Of a stretch of DNA of 64,000 bases, positions 53,981 to 62,400 are shown one piece after another; the first letter of the stretch is position 1; each line of letters starts with the position of its first letter. Made by a program: the position numbers and the translations under genes. A model generated the notes under the pieces. That model saw only the letters and a program-made list of their open reading frames with translations. It made no database searches and was not told the origin of the DNA. Source of the stretch: Microbacterium sp. (GTDB taxonomy: Bacteria > Actinomycetota > Actinomycetes > Actinomycetales > Microbacteriaceae); contig NZ_JAPSIY010000003.1 in assembly GCF_031178445.1 (NCBI RefSeq), positions 153,153 to 217,152 of the forward strand, read 5' to 3'.

Positions 53981-55216
53981 ATGGATGCCGTAACCGATGC
54001 GAAGAAGGCCTATCGTCTGCTGCGGCGGGCGGTCACGACGCGTGCAGCAGGTCAGCGCGTGCGCCGGATGCTCTCGCAGCAGCGGCCTCATCCCCGCCGG
54101 CACTACCGGATCGCGGTGTACTTCGCCGACACCGACGTGAACATGTACCAGATCCGCCAGTGGTATCGCCCCCTGCAGGCGATCGCGGACCGGCTGCCGA
54201 TCGTCGTGATCGCACGCTCCCCGCTGGGTGCGGAGCAGCTTCTGCGAGATGGCCAGCTCCCGGTGGCGTTCGTGCCCAAGGTGGACGATCTGGAGGCGTT
54301 CGTCGACGAGCAGGACGTCCGCATCGTGCTGTACGTGAATCAGAACACCCGCAACTTCCAGATGTTCCGGTATGGGCGGCGCTGGCACGTCTTCATCAGC
54401 CACGGTGAGTCCGACAAGATCTACATGGCCAGCAATCAGTACAAGGCCTACGATTTCGCGTTCATCGCAGGCGGCGCCGCCCGCGACCGCCTCGCCGACG
54501 CGCTGTGGGATTACGACGTCGACGGTCGTACCATCCAGATCGGCCGGCCGCAGGCCGACCATTTCGCCGGGACGGTTCCTTACGCGGCCGACGAGCGCAC
54601 GGTCGTGCTGTATGCGCCGACGTGGGAGGGCGACCGCGAGTCCATGAGCTACGGCTCGGTGCGCAGTCACGGCGTGAGACTGGTGGAGCAGCTGCTCGCC
54701 ACCGGGCGGCACAGGGTGATCTACCGGCCGCATCCGCGCACCGGAGTGATGGACAAAGGGTACGGAGACGCGAGCCGGCGCATCGTGTCGATGATCGAGG
54801 CAGCGAACACCGCGGACCCGACTGCCCAGCACGTGTACGACGACCGGCCGGAGATCGGCTGGCAGCTGACCGCAGCCGATGTCGCGATCCTCGACGTCTC
54901 GGCGATGATCTACGACCGTCTCGCGACAGGGAAGCCTCTCATGGTCACCAGGCCTGTCAACGAGGACGCCGAGATCGACCGTACCGGTTACCTCTCCGAC
55001 TGCGAATGGCTCGATGCGGAGGCCGCTGACGACGTCGCAGCCCAGGTCGAGCGCGTGCGCGCCGACGAGGAGGCCGTCGCCCGGCTGGCGCGCTGGTCGG
55101 AGCGGTACTTCGGCGACACCGCTCCCGGCGCGGCGACGAGGCGGTTCGAGACCGCGATCCAGCAGCTCTGCGATGCCTGGGAGGAGCAGGCGGCCCGCGA
55201 GGGTACGGCACCCTGA
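53981..55216 (+). CDS. CDP-glycerol phosphotransferase-like protein, HGESDK type, copy A
   Basis: 411 residues. Instead of WHGxPLKR this type has FISHGESDKIYMASNQYK (about 136-153), then VLYAPTWEGDRESM (about 208), IYRPHPRTGVM and AILDVSAMIYDRL in place of ITDYSS (about 304). It is clearly related to TagF-like enzymes but a distinct clade; the acceptor or donor may differ. TACGGT ends seven bases before the ATG. A close paralogue follows immediately. Confidence 0.82.
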   Translation: MDAVTDAKKAYRLLRRAVTTRAAGQRVRRMLSQQRPHPRRHYRIAVYFADTDVNMYQIRQWYRPLQAIADRLPIVVIARSPLGAEQLLRDGQLPVAFVPKVDDLEAFVDEQDVRIVLYVNQNTRNFQMFRYGRRWHVFISHGESDKIYMASNQYKAYDFAFIAGGAARDRLADALWDYDVDGRTIQIGRPQADHFAGTVPYAADERTVVLYAPTWEGDRESMSYGSVRSHGVRLVEQLLATGRHRVIYRPHPRTGVMDKGYGDASRRIVSMIEAANTADPTAQHVYDDRPEIGWQLTAADVAILDVSAMIYDRLATGKPLMVTRPVNEDAEIDRTGYLSDCEWLDAEAADDVAAQVERVRADEEAVARLARWSERYFGDTAPGAATRRFETAIQQLCDAWEEQAAREGTAP

Positions 55217-55233
55217 CGCCGTATTCTGGAACG

Positions 55234-56523
55234 ATGGGTGTCGTTTCTGACGGGAAGAAGGCGTACCGGCTGCTGCGGAAGGCCCTCGCCTCGCGCAAGG
55301 CGGTGCAGCGGGTCAGACGAGCCCTCTCGGCGCGCGGGCCGCACCCGCGTGATCACTACAAGATCGCGGTGTATTTCGCCGACGGGGCCGTGAACATGTA
55401 CCAGATGCGGCAGTGGTACAAGCCGCTGGCCGGACTCGCGGAGCGCTGGCCCGTGGTGGTGCTCTCGCGCAGCGCGACCGGCGCCGAGAAGCTGATCGAG
55501 GAGGACGGTCCGCCGGTGGCGTTCGTGCCCACTGTGCGCAACCTCGAGAGGTTCATCGCCGCGCAGGACATCCGCATCGTGCTGTACGTGAATCAGAACA
55601 CCCGCAACTTCCAGATGTTCCGGTACGGGCGGCGCTGGCACGTCTTCATCAACCACGGCGAGTCCGACAAGATGTACATGACCACCAATCAGTACAAGGC
55701 GTACGACTATGCGCTGATCGCCGGTCAGGCCGCACGCGAGCGGCTCAGTCGCACTCTCTGGGACTACGACATCGATCGCCGGGCGATCGAGATCGGCCGG
55801 CCGCAGGCAGACCATTACTCCGGAACCCTGCCGTACACACCCGACGATCGCACTGTCGTGCTGTATGCGCCGACCTGGGAAGGCGACCGGCCGTCGGCGC
55901 ACTACGGATCGATCGCAAGTCACGGCGAGGCGATCGTCAGCGGGCTGCTCGCCACCGGAAGACACCGCGTCATCTACCGTCCGCACCCGCGCAGCGGCGT
56001 GGTCAAGCCCGCGTACGGGGCGGCGCATCGCCGCATCCTCGCCGCGATAGCGCAGGCGAACGCCGCAGACCCGGCTGCGCAGCATGTGCATGACGACGGA
56101 CCCGAGCTCGGCTGGCAGCTCGCCGCCGCCGACGTCGCGATCGTCGACATCTCCGCCATGGTCTACGACCGACTCGCCGCTGGGCGCCCGCTGCTGATAA
56201 CCCGTCCCGCGGACGAGCGGGCGTCGATCGACACGAAGGGCTACCTGTCCGCGTGCGAATGGCTGACGGTCGAAGGCGCCGCCGACGTCGTCGCCGAGGT
56301 CGAGCGGGTGCGCGCCGACGACGAGGCGGTGGCGCGACTGCGCACGTGGGTGCAGCACTACTTCGGCGACACCGCCCAGGGAGCCGCGACGGCCAAGTTC
56401 CACGCGGCCATCGAGCAGCTGATGGCGGCGTGGGAGGACTGGCACGCACGCGACCTCGGGCGTGGCACCGACGACCAGGATGCCGACGAGGACGAAGACG
56501 GCGACGACGAGGACGAGGACTGA
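55234..56523 (+). CDS. CDP-glycerol phosphotransferase-like protein, HGESDK type, copy B
   Basis: 429 residues, alignable end to end with copy A (FINHGESDKMYMTTNQYK, VLYAPTWEGDR, AIVDISAMVYDRLA). It differs by an extra C-terminal tail that is nearly all Asp and Glu (DQDADEDEDGDDEDED). TATTCT ends six bases before the ATG. The two copies share a 55-base identical stretch, so the duplication is recent or maintained by gene conversion. Its stop overlaps the birA start (TGATG). Confidence 0.82.
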   Translation: MGVVSDGKKAYRLLRKALASRKAVQRVRRALSARGPHPRDHYKIAVYFADGAVNMYQMRQWYKPLAGLAERWPVVVLSRSATGAEKLIEEDGPPVAFVPTVRNLERFIAAQDIRIVLYVNQNTRNFQMFRYGRRWHVFINHGESDKMYMTTNQYKAYDYALIAGQAARERLSRTLWDYDIDRRAIEIGRPQADHYSGTLPYTPDDRTVVLYAPTWEGDRPSAHYGSIASHGEAIVSGLLATGRHRVIYRPHPRSGVVKPAYGAAHRRILAAIAQANAADPAAQHVHDDGPELGWQLAAADVAIVDISAMVYDRLAAGRPLLITRPADERASIDTKGYLSACEWLTVEGAADVVAEVERVRADDEAVARLRTWVQHYFGDTAQGAATAKFHAAIEQLMAAWEDWHARDLGRGTDDQDADEDEDGDDEDED

Positions 56524-57281
56524 TGCGCCTGGAGCGCGCCAGCAGCGTCGCCTCCCGGCTGGTCGTCGTGGCGCAGAGCCCCTCGACGAACGCCGAACTG
56601 CGGGAGCTCTCCCACGATCGGGCATCCTGGCCGCATCTGTCGGTGCTGATGACCGACACCCAGACGGCCGGTCGTGGCCGTCTGGACCGCACCTGGGAGA
56701 CTCCGGCGGGCACCGCGCTCGCCGTGTCAGTGCTGCTGCGCGATCTTCCGCCGGGCGCGCGGGAGCGAGGATGGATCCCGCTCGCCGCCGGCGTCGCCAT
56801 GACGGATGCCGTGGCGGCTCAGCTGCCCGGTCGGCACGTCGGCCTGAAGTGGCCGAACGATGTCCTCGTGGACGGGCGCAAGATCTGCGGCATCCTCGCC
56901 GAGGCGACGTCGGACGCCGTGATCGTGGGTGCCGGCGTGAACACCGCCATGACTGCGGAGCAACTGCCTGTGCCGACGGCGACCTCCTTCGCCGCGCTGG
57001 GTGCGGAAGTCGACGTCGACCGGCTGCTCGCGGACTACCTCGCGCGGCTGGCCGGGATCATCGCCGGACTCGGAAGCGGCGCAGCGGCTTCGGCGCTGCA
57101 CGCGGATACCACGGCCCGCTGCGTCACCATCGGCCGGCGGGTGCGCGTACTCCTTCCTGGGGGCGCGGAACTGGGCGGCACCGCGGTCAGGCTCGACGAG
57201 GACGGACGTCTGGTCGTCGACGACGGGCGGGCGGAGCGTTCCGTCTCCGCCGGTGACGTCGTCCACGTGCGCCCGGTGTGA
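56523..57281 (+). CDS. birA: Biotin--[acetyl-CoA-carboxylase] ligase
   Basis: 252 residues, no N-terminal HTH, so ligase only. TDTQTAGRGRLDRTW (about 41-55) is the biotinyl-AMP loop and LKWPNDVLVDGRKICGIL (about 108-125) the active-site lysine segment; a C-terminal SH3-like domain follows. It biotinylates acyl-CoA carboxylase subunits. ATG overlaps the preceding stop; the ribosome site falls inside the acidic-tail coding region (GACGAGGACGAGGAC). Confidence 0.94.
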   Translation: MRLERASSVASRLVVVAQSPSTNAELRELSHDRASWPHLSVLMTDTQTAGRGRLDRTWETPAGTALAVSVLLRDLPPGARERGWIPLAAGVAMTDAVAAQLPGRHVGLKWPNDVLVDGRKICGILAEATSDAVIVGAGVNTAMTAEQLPVPTATSFAALGAEVDVDRLLADYLARLAGIIAGLGSGAAASALHADTTARCVTIGRRVRVLLPGGAELGGTAVRLDEDGRLVVDDGRAERSVSAGDVVHVRPV

Positions 57282-57333
57282 CGGCTCCGGCGCGTCGGAC
57301 GGCTGGTGATGCGTCGATGGGCACAATGGAGGC

Positions 57334-57885
57334 ATGACCCAGCCAGTGACGCTCGGAGGGCGGCCGGTGATGCCACCGCCAGGCGCCCCCGTGGAGGAGA
57401 TGCTGGTGGCGCGCTTCCGCAGCCACGCCCGCCGACTGTTCTGGTCCGCGCTGGTGCTGATCTGCGTCTGCGGGGTCACGGCGTACTTCTACGGCAACCT
57501 GCGCGCTCCGTTCGAGGACTGGATGCTGCTCGCCGGGGCCGCCGTCACCGTGCTTCTCCTCGTCGTGGTTCCGTACGTGGCCTGGATCTCGCGCACGTAC
57601 ACGATCACCACCCGCCGGGTGATCGTGAGAGAGGGGCTCGGCTCGCGCCGGCGCCGGGAGCTGTCGCACACCAGGGGGTACTCCATCGCCGTGCGGCGCG
57701 GTCTGCTGCAGCGTATCTGGGGAGCGGGCACCATCACGCTGAGCAACGGGGTCGACGCGCCGCTGCGACTGCTCAACGTGCCCAGCGTCAATCTCGTGCA
57801 CGAGGCACTCGCCGATCAGGTCGAGGTGAACCAGATCCTCGCGCACCGCGACGCGCACTCCGTGGAGCCGCTCGCCGAGCGGTGA
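57334..57885 (+). CDS. PH-domain (bPH2) membrane protein
   Basis: 183 residues with two membrane helices (about 35-55 and 63-85) and a C-terminal bacterial PH domain containing YTITTRRVIVREGLGSRRRR and TITLSNGVDAPLRLLNVPS. Often found between biotin ligase and purK in Actinobacteria; function is unknown. CACAAT ends six bases before the ATG, although GGAGG in the same spacer could also act as a ribosome site. Confidence 0.87.
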   Translation: MTQPVTLGGRPVMPPPGAPVEEMLVARFRSHARRLFWSALVLICVCGVTAYFYGNLRAPFEDWMLLAGAAVTVLLLVVVPYVAWISRTYTITTRRVIVREGLGSRRRRELSHTRGYSIAVRRGLLQRIWGAGTITLSNGVDAPLRLLNVPSVNLVHEALADQVEVNQILAHRDAHSVEPLAER

Positions 57886-58023
57886 GCGTCGCTGCCGGCA
57901 CGACACCGGCGATATCGGACGCAGTCCGTCGGGTCTGCCTCCGTGGCTCAGGCGCTGGGGCGCGGTCGTCGGAGGAAACGAGCGCCGGGATGCGGAAGAA
58001 TGGTCCCGACGAAGGGAACGCGA

Positions 58024-59148
58024 ATGACGGTGCGCGTAGGCGTGATCGGCGGCGGACAGCTCGCCAGGATGATGATCGCCCCGGCGGTCGAGCTCGGACT
58101 CGAACTGCGGGTGCTCGCCGAGGACGAGGGGATGTCCGCGCAGCTCGCGGCGACCGCGGTCGGCGACTATCGGGATCTCGAGACCGTCCGCTCCTTCGTG
58201 CGTGACGTCGACGTCGTCACCTTCGACCACGAGCACGTCCCTCAGGAGGTGCTGCGCGCCCTGGTCGCCGACGGCGTTCAGGTGCACCCGGGACCCGATG
58301 CGCTGCAGTTCGCGCAGGACAAGCTGGTCATGCGCGCGCGGCTCGCGGAGCTCGGTGTGCCGCAGCCCGACTGGGCTCCTGTGCACGACGAAGGGGAGCT
58401 GCAGCGTTTCATCGACGAGCACGGCGGCGGTGCGGTCGTGAAGACACCGCGCGGTGGCTACGACGGCAAGGGCGTGCGCGTGGTGCGCGCCGGAGCGGAT
58501 GCCGCAGACTGGTTCGACGCCGCGGGCGAGGGCGAGGCGCTGCTCGCGGAGGAGCTCGTGTCGTTCACCCGCGAGCTCGCACAGCAGGTGGCGCGCCGCC
58601 CCAGCGGCCAGATCGTCGCGTACCCGGTGGTCGAGACGGTGCAGCGCGATGGCGTGTGCGCCGAGGTCATCGCGCCCGCCCCGGATGCCCACGATCGCCT
58701 CGTGCAGGTGGCCGAGCAGATCGGCCGGCGGATCGCCGAGGGAATCGGCGTGACAGGCATGCTCGCTGTCGAGCTGTTCGAGACCGACGACGAGCGCATC
58801 CTCGTGAACGAGTTGGCCATGCGCCCGCACAACAGCGGTCACTGGAGCCAGGACGGCTCCGTGACCGGACAGTTCGAGCAGCATCTGCGCGCCGTGGCGG
58901 ACCTGCCGCTCGGTGCCACCGAGCCGCGTTCACCGTGGACCGTGATGGTCAACATCCTCGGAGGGCCGGCCGAAGGCGCGCTGGAGGACCGATTCGCGCG
59001 GGCGATGGCCGAGCATCCCGAGGCGAAGGTCCATACGTACGGCAAGTCGCCGCGCCCCGGCCGCAAGGTCGGGCACGTCAACGTCTCCGGCGACGACCTC
59101 GACGACGCTGTGTACACGGCGCGGGCCGCGGCCGATCACTTCCTCTGA
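58024..59148 (+). CDS. purK: N5-carboxyaminoimidazole ribonucleotide synthase
   Basis: 374 residues of ATP-grasp enzyme: VIGGGQLARMM at the N-terminus, QDKLVMRARL, KTPRGGYDGKGV and ELAMRPHNSGHW. It converts AIR to N5-CAIR in purine synthesis, which PurE then rearranges. ATG at 58024 has GAAGGGAAC upstream; in-frame codons upstream precede the gene. The stop codon lies in a hairpin arm. Confidence 0.96.
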   Translation: MTVRVGVIGGGQLARMMIAPAVELGLELRVLAEDEGMSAQLAATAVGDYRDLETVRSFVRDVDVVTFDHEHVPQEVLRALVADGVQVHPGPDALQFAQDKLVMRARLAELGVPQPDWAPVHDEGELQRFIDEHGGGAVVKTPRGGYDGKGVRVVRAGADAADWFDAAGEGEALLAEELVSFTRELAQQVARRPSGQIVAYPVVETVQRDGVCAEVIAPAPDAHDRLVQVAEQIGRRIAEGIGVTGMLAVELFETDDERILVNELAMRPHNSGHWSQDGSVTGQFEQHLRAVADLPLGATEPRSPWTVMVNILGGPAEGALEDRFARAMAEHPEAKVHTYGKSPRPGRKVGHVNVSGDDLDDAVYTARAAADHFL

Positions 59149-59156
59149 TCGGCCGC
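59128..59156. terminator. Hairpin over the purK stop codon
   Basis: A perfect 11-bp stem (59128-59138 with 59146-59156), loop CTTCCTC. The purK stop (59146-59148) is the first codon of the right arm. It may attenuate readthrough into purE, which has its own -10 box downstream. Confidence 0.55.
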
Positions 59157-59206
59157 GCGGGCGCGTGCCGCTCCCGGAATCTCTCAGCGGCGGGACGTAG
59201 CCTGTC

Positions 59207-59725
59207 ATGGTGACTGAGCCGCTGCATTCCTCGAGTTCGCCCCTGGTCGGCGTCGTGATGGGTTCCGACTCCGACTGGCGCGTGATGAGCGACGCCTCTC
59301 AGGCGCTCACCGACTTCGGCATCCCGCACGAGGTCGAGGTGGTCTCCGCACACCGCACCCCGGACAAGCTGATGAGCTACGCGCGGGAGGCACGCGGCCG
59401 CGGCATCCGGGTGATCATCGCCGGCGCCGGCGGTGCCGCACACCTGCCGGGGATGCTCGCCTCGATGACCGCGCTCCCCGTCGTCGGTGTGCCGGTGCCG
59501 CTGGCGTTCCTGGACGGCATGGATTCGCTGCTCTCCATCGTGCAGATGCCCGCAGGCATCCCCGTGGCGACGGTGTCGATCGGCGGTGCGCGCAACGCCG
59601 GAATCCTCGCCGCACGCATCCTCGGCACTTCCGACGAGGCGCTCGCCGACCGCGTCGAGCAGTACGCCCGTGACCTCGAGGAGCAGGTCGGCGAGAAGAA
59701 CGAGCGGCTGAAGGATTCGCTGTGA
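59207..59725 (+). CDS. purE: N5-carboxyaminoimidazole ribonucleotide mutase
   Basis: 172 residues: [43 protein letters not shown] and [18 protein letters not shown] are the class I PurE motifs. TAGCCT (59198-59203) lies three bases before the ATG and six before an in-frame GTG at 59210, so translation may start at either. A C-terminal helix continues past the usual end and is followed by the LCP gene with GTGA overlap. Confidence 0.96.
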   Translation: MVTEPLHSSSSPLVGVVMGSDSDWRVMSDASQALTDFGIPHEVEVVSAHRTPDKLMSYAREARGRGIRVIIAGAGGAAHLPGMLASMTALPVVGVPVPLAFLDGMDSLLSIVQMPAGIPVATVSIGGARNAGILAARILGTSDEALADRVEQYARDLEEQVGEKNERLKDSL

Positions 59726-61173
59726 CCCTGGCGGCTCCGCGCACCTCTGCACCAGGCGCGCGTCCGCTGATCGAGACGCGCCCGCTGCGTAATCCCGACC
59801 TCGGCGATGCGGCGATGATGGGGCGACGCGCCTGGTGGCTCGTCGTGCTCAACGCCCTCGTCCCCGGGTCGGCGCAGGTGCTCGCCGGCAACCGCCGACT
59901 CGGTCGTATCGGCCTCGGCGCGACGCTGGCAGGCTGGGGGCTGCTGGTGCTCGGTGCCGCTCTTGCGCTGTTCGCGCGCCCGGTGCTCATCTGGATGGTC
60001 TCGGGGCCGCTGTCGTGGATCGTGCTGACGCTCGCGCAGGTGACACTGATCGGCTACGCCGTGCTCTGGCTCGTGCTCACCGTCGACGCTCTGCGCCTGG
60101 TGCGGCTGGTGAAGCTGCCGACGGTGTCGCGATGGGTGGTACCGATCGCCTCGCTGCTGGTGATGGCGCTGGCGGGTGGGGGAGCGGTGTACGCCTCGAC
60201 CGTCGCCGCCTCGAGCCGCGGGGCGCTCGACGCGATCTTCGGCAACAGCGGACCGAGCCTGCCGCCCAGTGACGGCTACTACAACATCCTGCTGCTCGGC
60301 GCCGACAGCGGCGACGGACGAGATTCCATGCGGTTCGACAGCATCTCTGTGGTCTCGGTGAACGCCGAGACGGGGGCGGTGACGATCACCGGCATCCCGA
60401 GAGAGCTTCCCCACGCGCCGTTCAGCGAGGGAAGTCCGATGCTGGAGCTGTATCCGAACGGCTTCGAGGGGCAGTCGAGCGCGAGCTGCGGTTGGAACGG
60501 CTGGATGAACCACATCCGCAACGCCGCCGAGGTCTGCAGAGGCGATCAGGGCAAGAGCCTCTACCCGGATGCGGCCGCCCACGGTTCCGCTCCCGGCATC
60601 GAGGCGACCAAGGACGCTGCGGAGGGCGCGCTGGGCATCGAGATCCCGTACTACGTGTTCCTCGACATGAACGGCTTCGCGCAGCTCGTCGACGCACTCG
60701 GCGGCGTGGACATCGAAGTCACCGAGCGGCTGCCGAAGGGTGGCGGACCGGCGTACACCGGTCAGCCCGTCGACGACTGGGCGATCGGCTGGATCGAGCC
60801 CGGCGAGCAGCACATGAACGGCGACACCGCGCAGTGGTACGCACGGTCGAGGTACACGACCAGCGACTGGGACCGCATGAAGCGGCAGCGCGAGCTGCAG
60901 GTGGCGATACTAGAGCAGTTCACCCCCGAGAACGTGGCCTCACGGTTCAACGACATCGCCGCCGCCGGCACCGCGCTGGTGCAGACCGACCTGCCGAAGG
61001 ACAAGCTGCCTGAGTTCTTCGATCTGGTGATGAAAGCGAAGAAGCATCCTGTCACGCGCATCGAGCTGACCCCCGACAACGGGGTCGACGAGCACGAGCC
61101 GGATTACGAGCATGTCAGGCAGATGATCGACGAGACGCTCCACCCGCCGAAGGAGCAGACGCCGTCCAGCTGA
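59722..61173 (+). CDS. LytR-CpsA-Psr (LCP) family protein
   Basis: 483 residues. About three membrane helices in the first 165 residues, then the extracytoplasmic LCP domain: [20 protein letters not shown] (about 186-205), [11 protein letters not shown] and a helix with [22 protein letters not shown] proteins move undecaprenyl-phosphate-linked glycopolymers onto peptidoglycan, the step that would attach polymer made by the CDP-glycerol enzymes upstream. GTG start overlaps the purE stop. Confidence 0.92.
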   Translation: MTLAAPRTSAPGARPLIETRPLRNPDLGDAAMMGRRAWWLVVLNALVPGSAQVLAGNRRLGRIGLGATLAGWGLLVLGAALALFARPVLIWMVSGPLSWIVLTLAQVTLIGYAVLWLVLTVDALRLVRLVKLPTVSRWVVPIASLLVMALAGGGAVYASTVAASSRGALDAIFGNSGPSLPPSDGYYNILLLGADSGDGRDSMRFDSISVVSVNAETGAVTITGIPRELPHAPFSEGSPMLELYPNGFEGQSSASCGWNGWMNHIRNAAEVCRGDQGKSLYPDAAAHGSAPGIEATKDAAEGALGIEIPYYVFLDMNGFAQLVDALGGVDIEVTERLPKGGGPAYTGQPVDDWAIGWIEPGEQHMNGDTAQWYARSRYTTSDWDRMKRQRELQVAILEQFTPENVASRFNDIAAAGTALVQTDLPKDKLPEFFDLVMKAKKHPVTRIELTPDNGVDEHEPDYEHVRQMIDETLHPPKEQTPSS

Positions 61174-61223
61174 TCACGGCCCCGCCTCCCGGCGCGCGGC
61201 GCCCGCCCGCTTAGGGTTGCCTT

Positions 61224-62297
61224 ATGAGTGTGCAGTTACGGGTGGTGCTCGATCAGGCGGCGCAGGTCGTCGACCCCGATCAGGCGCGTGCTGCGATGGC
61301 GCTGACCGCAGGTCTCGTCGCGACCGCTCCGCGCGGATGCCTGGTCTCGGCACTGGTGCCCTCTGGGGGCTCGGTGGGCGTGCGGGGTGTGCACGATGTG
61401 CGGACCCTTCCGCTCGGGCGACGTGAGCTCGCGGCGTCGTGGCAGCTGGGGATGGCGCCAGGGGTCGGCGGCGGGCTGATCCACGCGCCCAGCCTCATGG
61501 CCCCGCTCGTGCGCCACGACCGCCTGCACGACAACGACCAGATCACCATCACGGTGTGGGATCTCAAGGCGTGGGAGACTCCGGACGCGCTGCCCAAGGC
61601 GAACGTCGTGTGGCAGCGCGCGATGCTGAAGCGCGCTGCGAAGCACGCGGACGCGGTCGTGGTGCCCTCGCATGCGATGGCTGAGCGCCTCGCCGGCATC
61701 GCGTCGTTCGGCGATCGGATCCGAGTGATCGCCGGCGCGGCCCCGGAGGGTTTCCGCCCGCCCGAGGATGCCGACCATCGGCGTGCGGAACTGCAGCTGC
61801 CGGCGCGCTACGTCGTGGTGACGGGGGAGGGCGATGCGCTCGCGGAGGGGTTCCGCGCCGCGGCGCGCGCCGACGTCGACGTCGTCATGGTGGATGCCGC
61901 CGACGGCGCTGAACCGGCGCTCGCCGACGCAGCATCCGCCGCCGGTCTGCCCGAGCGGCGCGCGCACATCCGCGGTGCGCTGGACGACGCCGACCGTGCT
62001 GCGGTGATCGGCGGAGCGGGTGCGGTGGTCGCGGCATCCGCCGTCTCCACCTGGCCATGGCGAGCGATCGAGGCGATGGCGCTGGGGGTGCCACTGGTCG
62101 CCGTCGATTCGGGTGTGCACCGTGACGTGCTGGCGGACGGCGGCGCACTGGTCACCGTCGAGGAGCTCGGGGATGCGCTGGAAGACGCCCTGGGTGACGG
62201 AGCACGGCGCTTGAGCGTGCTCGGTTCGGACCGGTCGCGAGCCTTCTCGTGGGCGAGTTCGGCGGAGCGGGTCTGGGCGCTGCACGCCGATCTCTGA
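61224..62297 (+). CDS. GT-B type glycosyltransferase (GT1/GT4-like)
   Basis: 357 residues. The N-terminal half has DAVVVPSHAMAERLAGI and IRVIAGAAPEGFRPP, and the C-terminal half IGGAGAVVAASAVSTWPW and EAMALGVPLVAVDSGVHRDV, the donor-binding E-x7-E region of GT4. It likely adds a sugar to a wall polymer or lipid. TAGGGT ends six bases before the ATG. Confidence 0.85.
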   Translation: MSVQLRVVLDQAAQVVDPDQARAAMALTAGLVATAPRGCLVSALVPSGGSVGVRGVHDVRTLPLGRRELAASWQLGMAPGVGGGLIHAPSLMAPLVRHDRLHDNDQITITVWDLKAWETPDALPKANVVWQRAMLKRAAKHADAVVVPSHAMAERLAGIASFGDRIRVIAGAAPEGFRPPEDADHRRAELQLPARYVVVTGEGDALAEGFRAAARADVDVVMVDAADGAEPALADAASAAGLPERRAHIRGALDDADRAAVIGGAGAVVAASAVSTWPWRAIEAMALGVPLVAVDSGVHRDVLADGGALVTVEELGDALEDALGDGARRLSVLGSDRSRAFSWASSAERVWALHADL

Positions 62298-62400
62298 TCA
62301 TTGTCTGAGAGCAAGCTCGGAAACGCTCGACACGCCGAGGGAAATCGCCCGATATACCGCCTCACTGGCATCATGCCGCAACTTCAGTCACACTAGTCAC

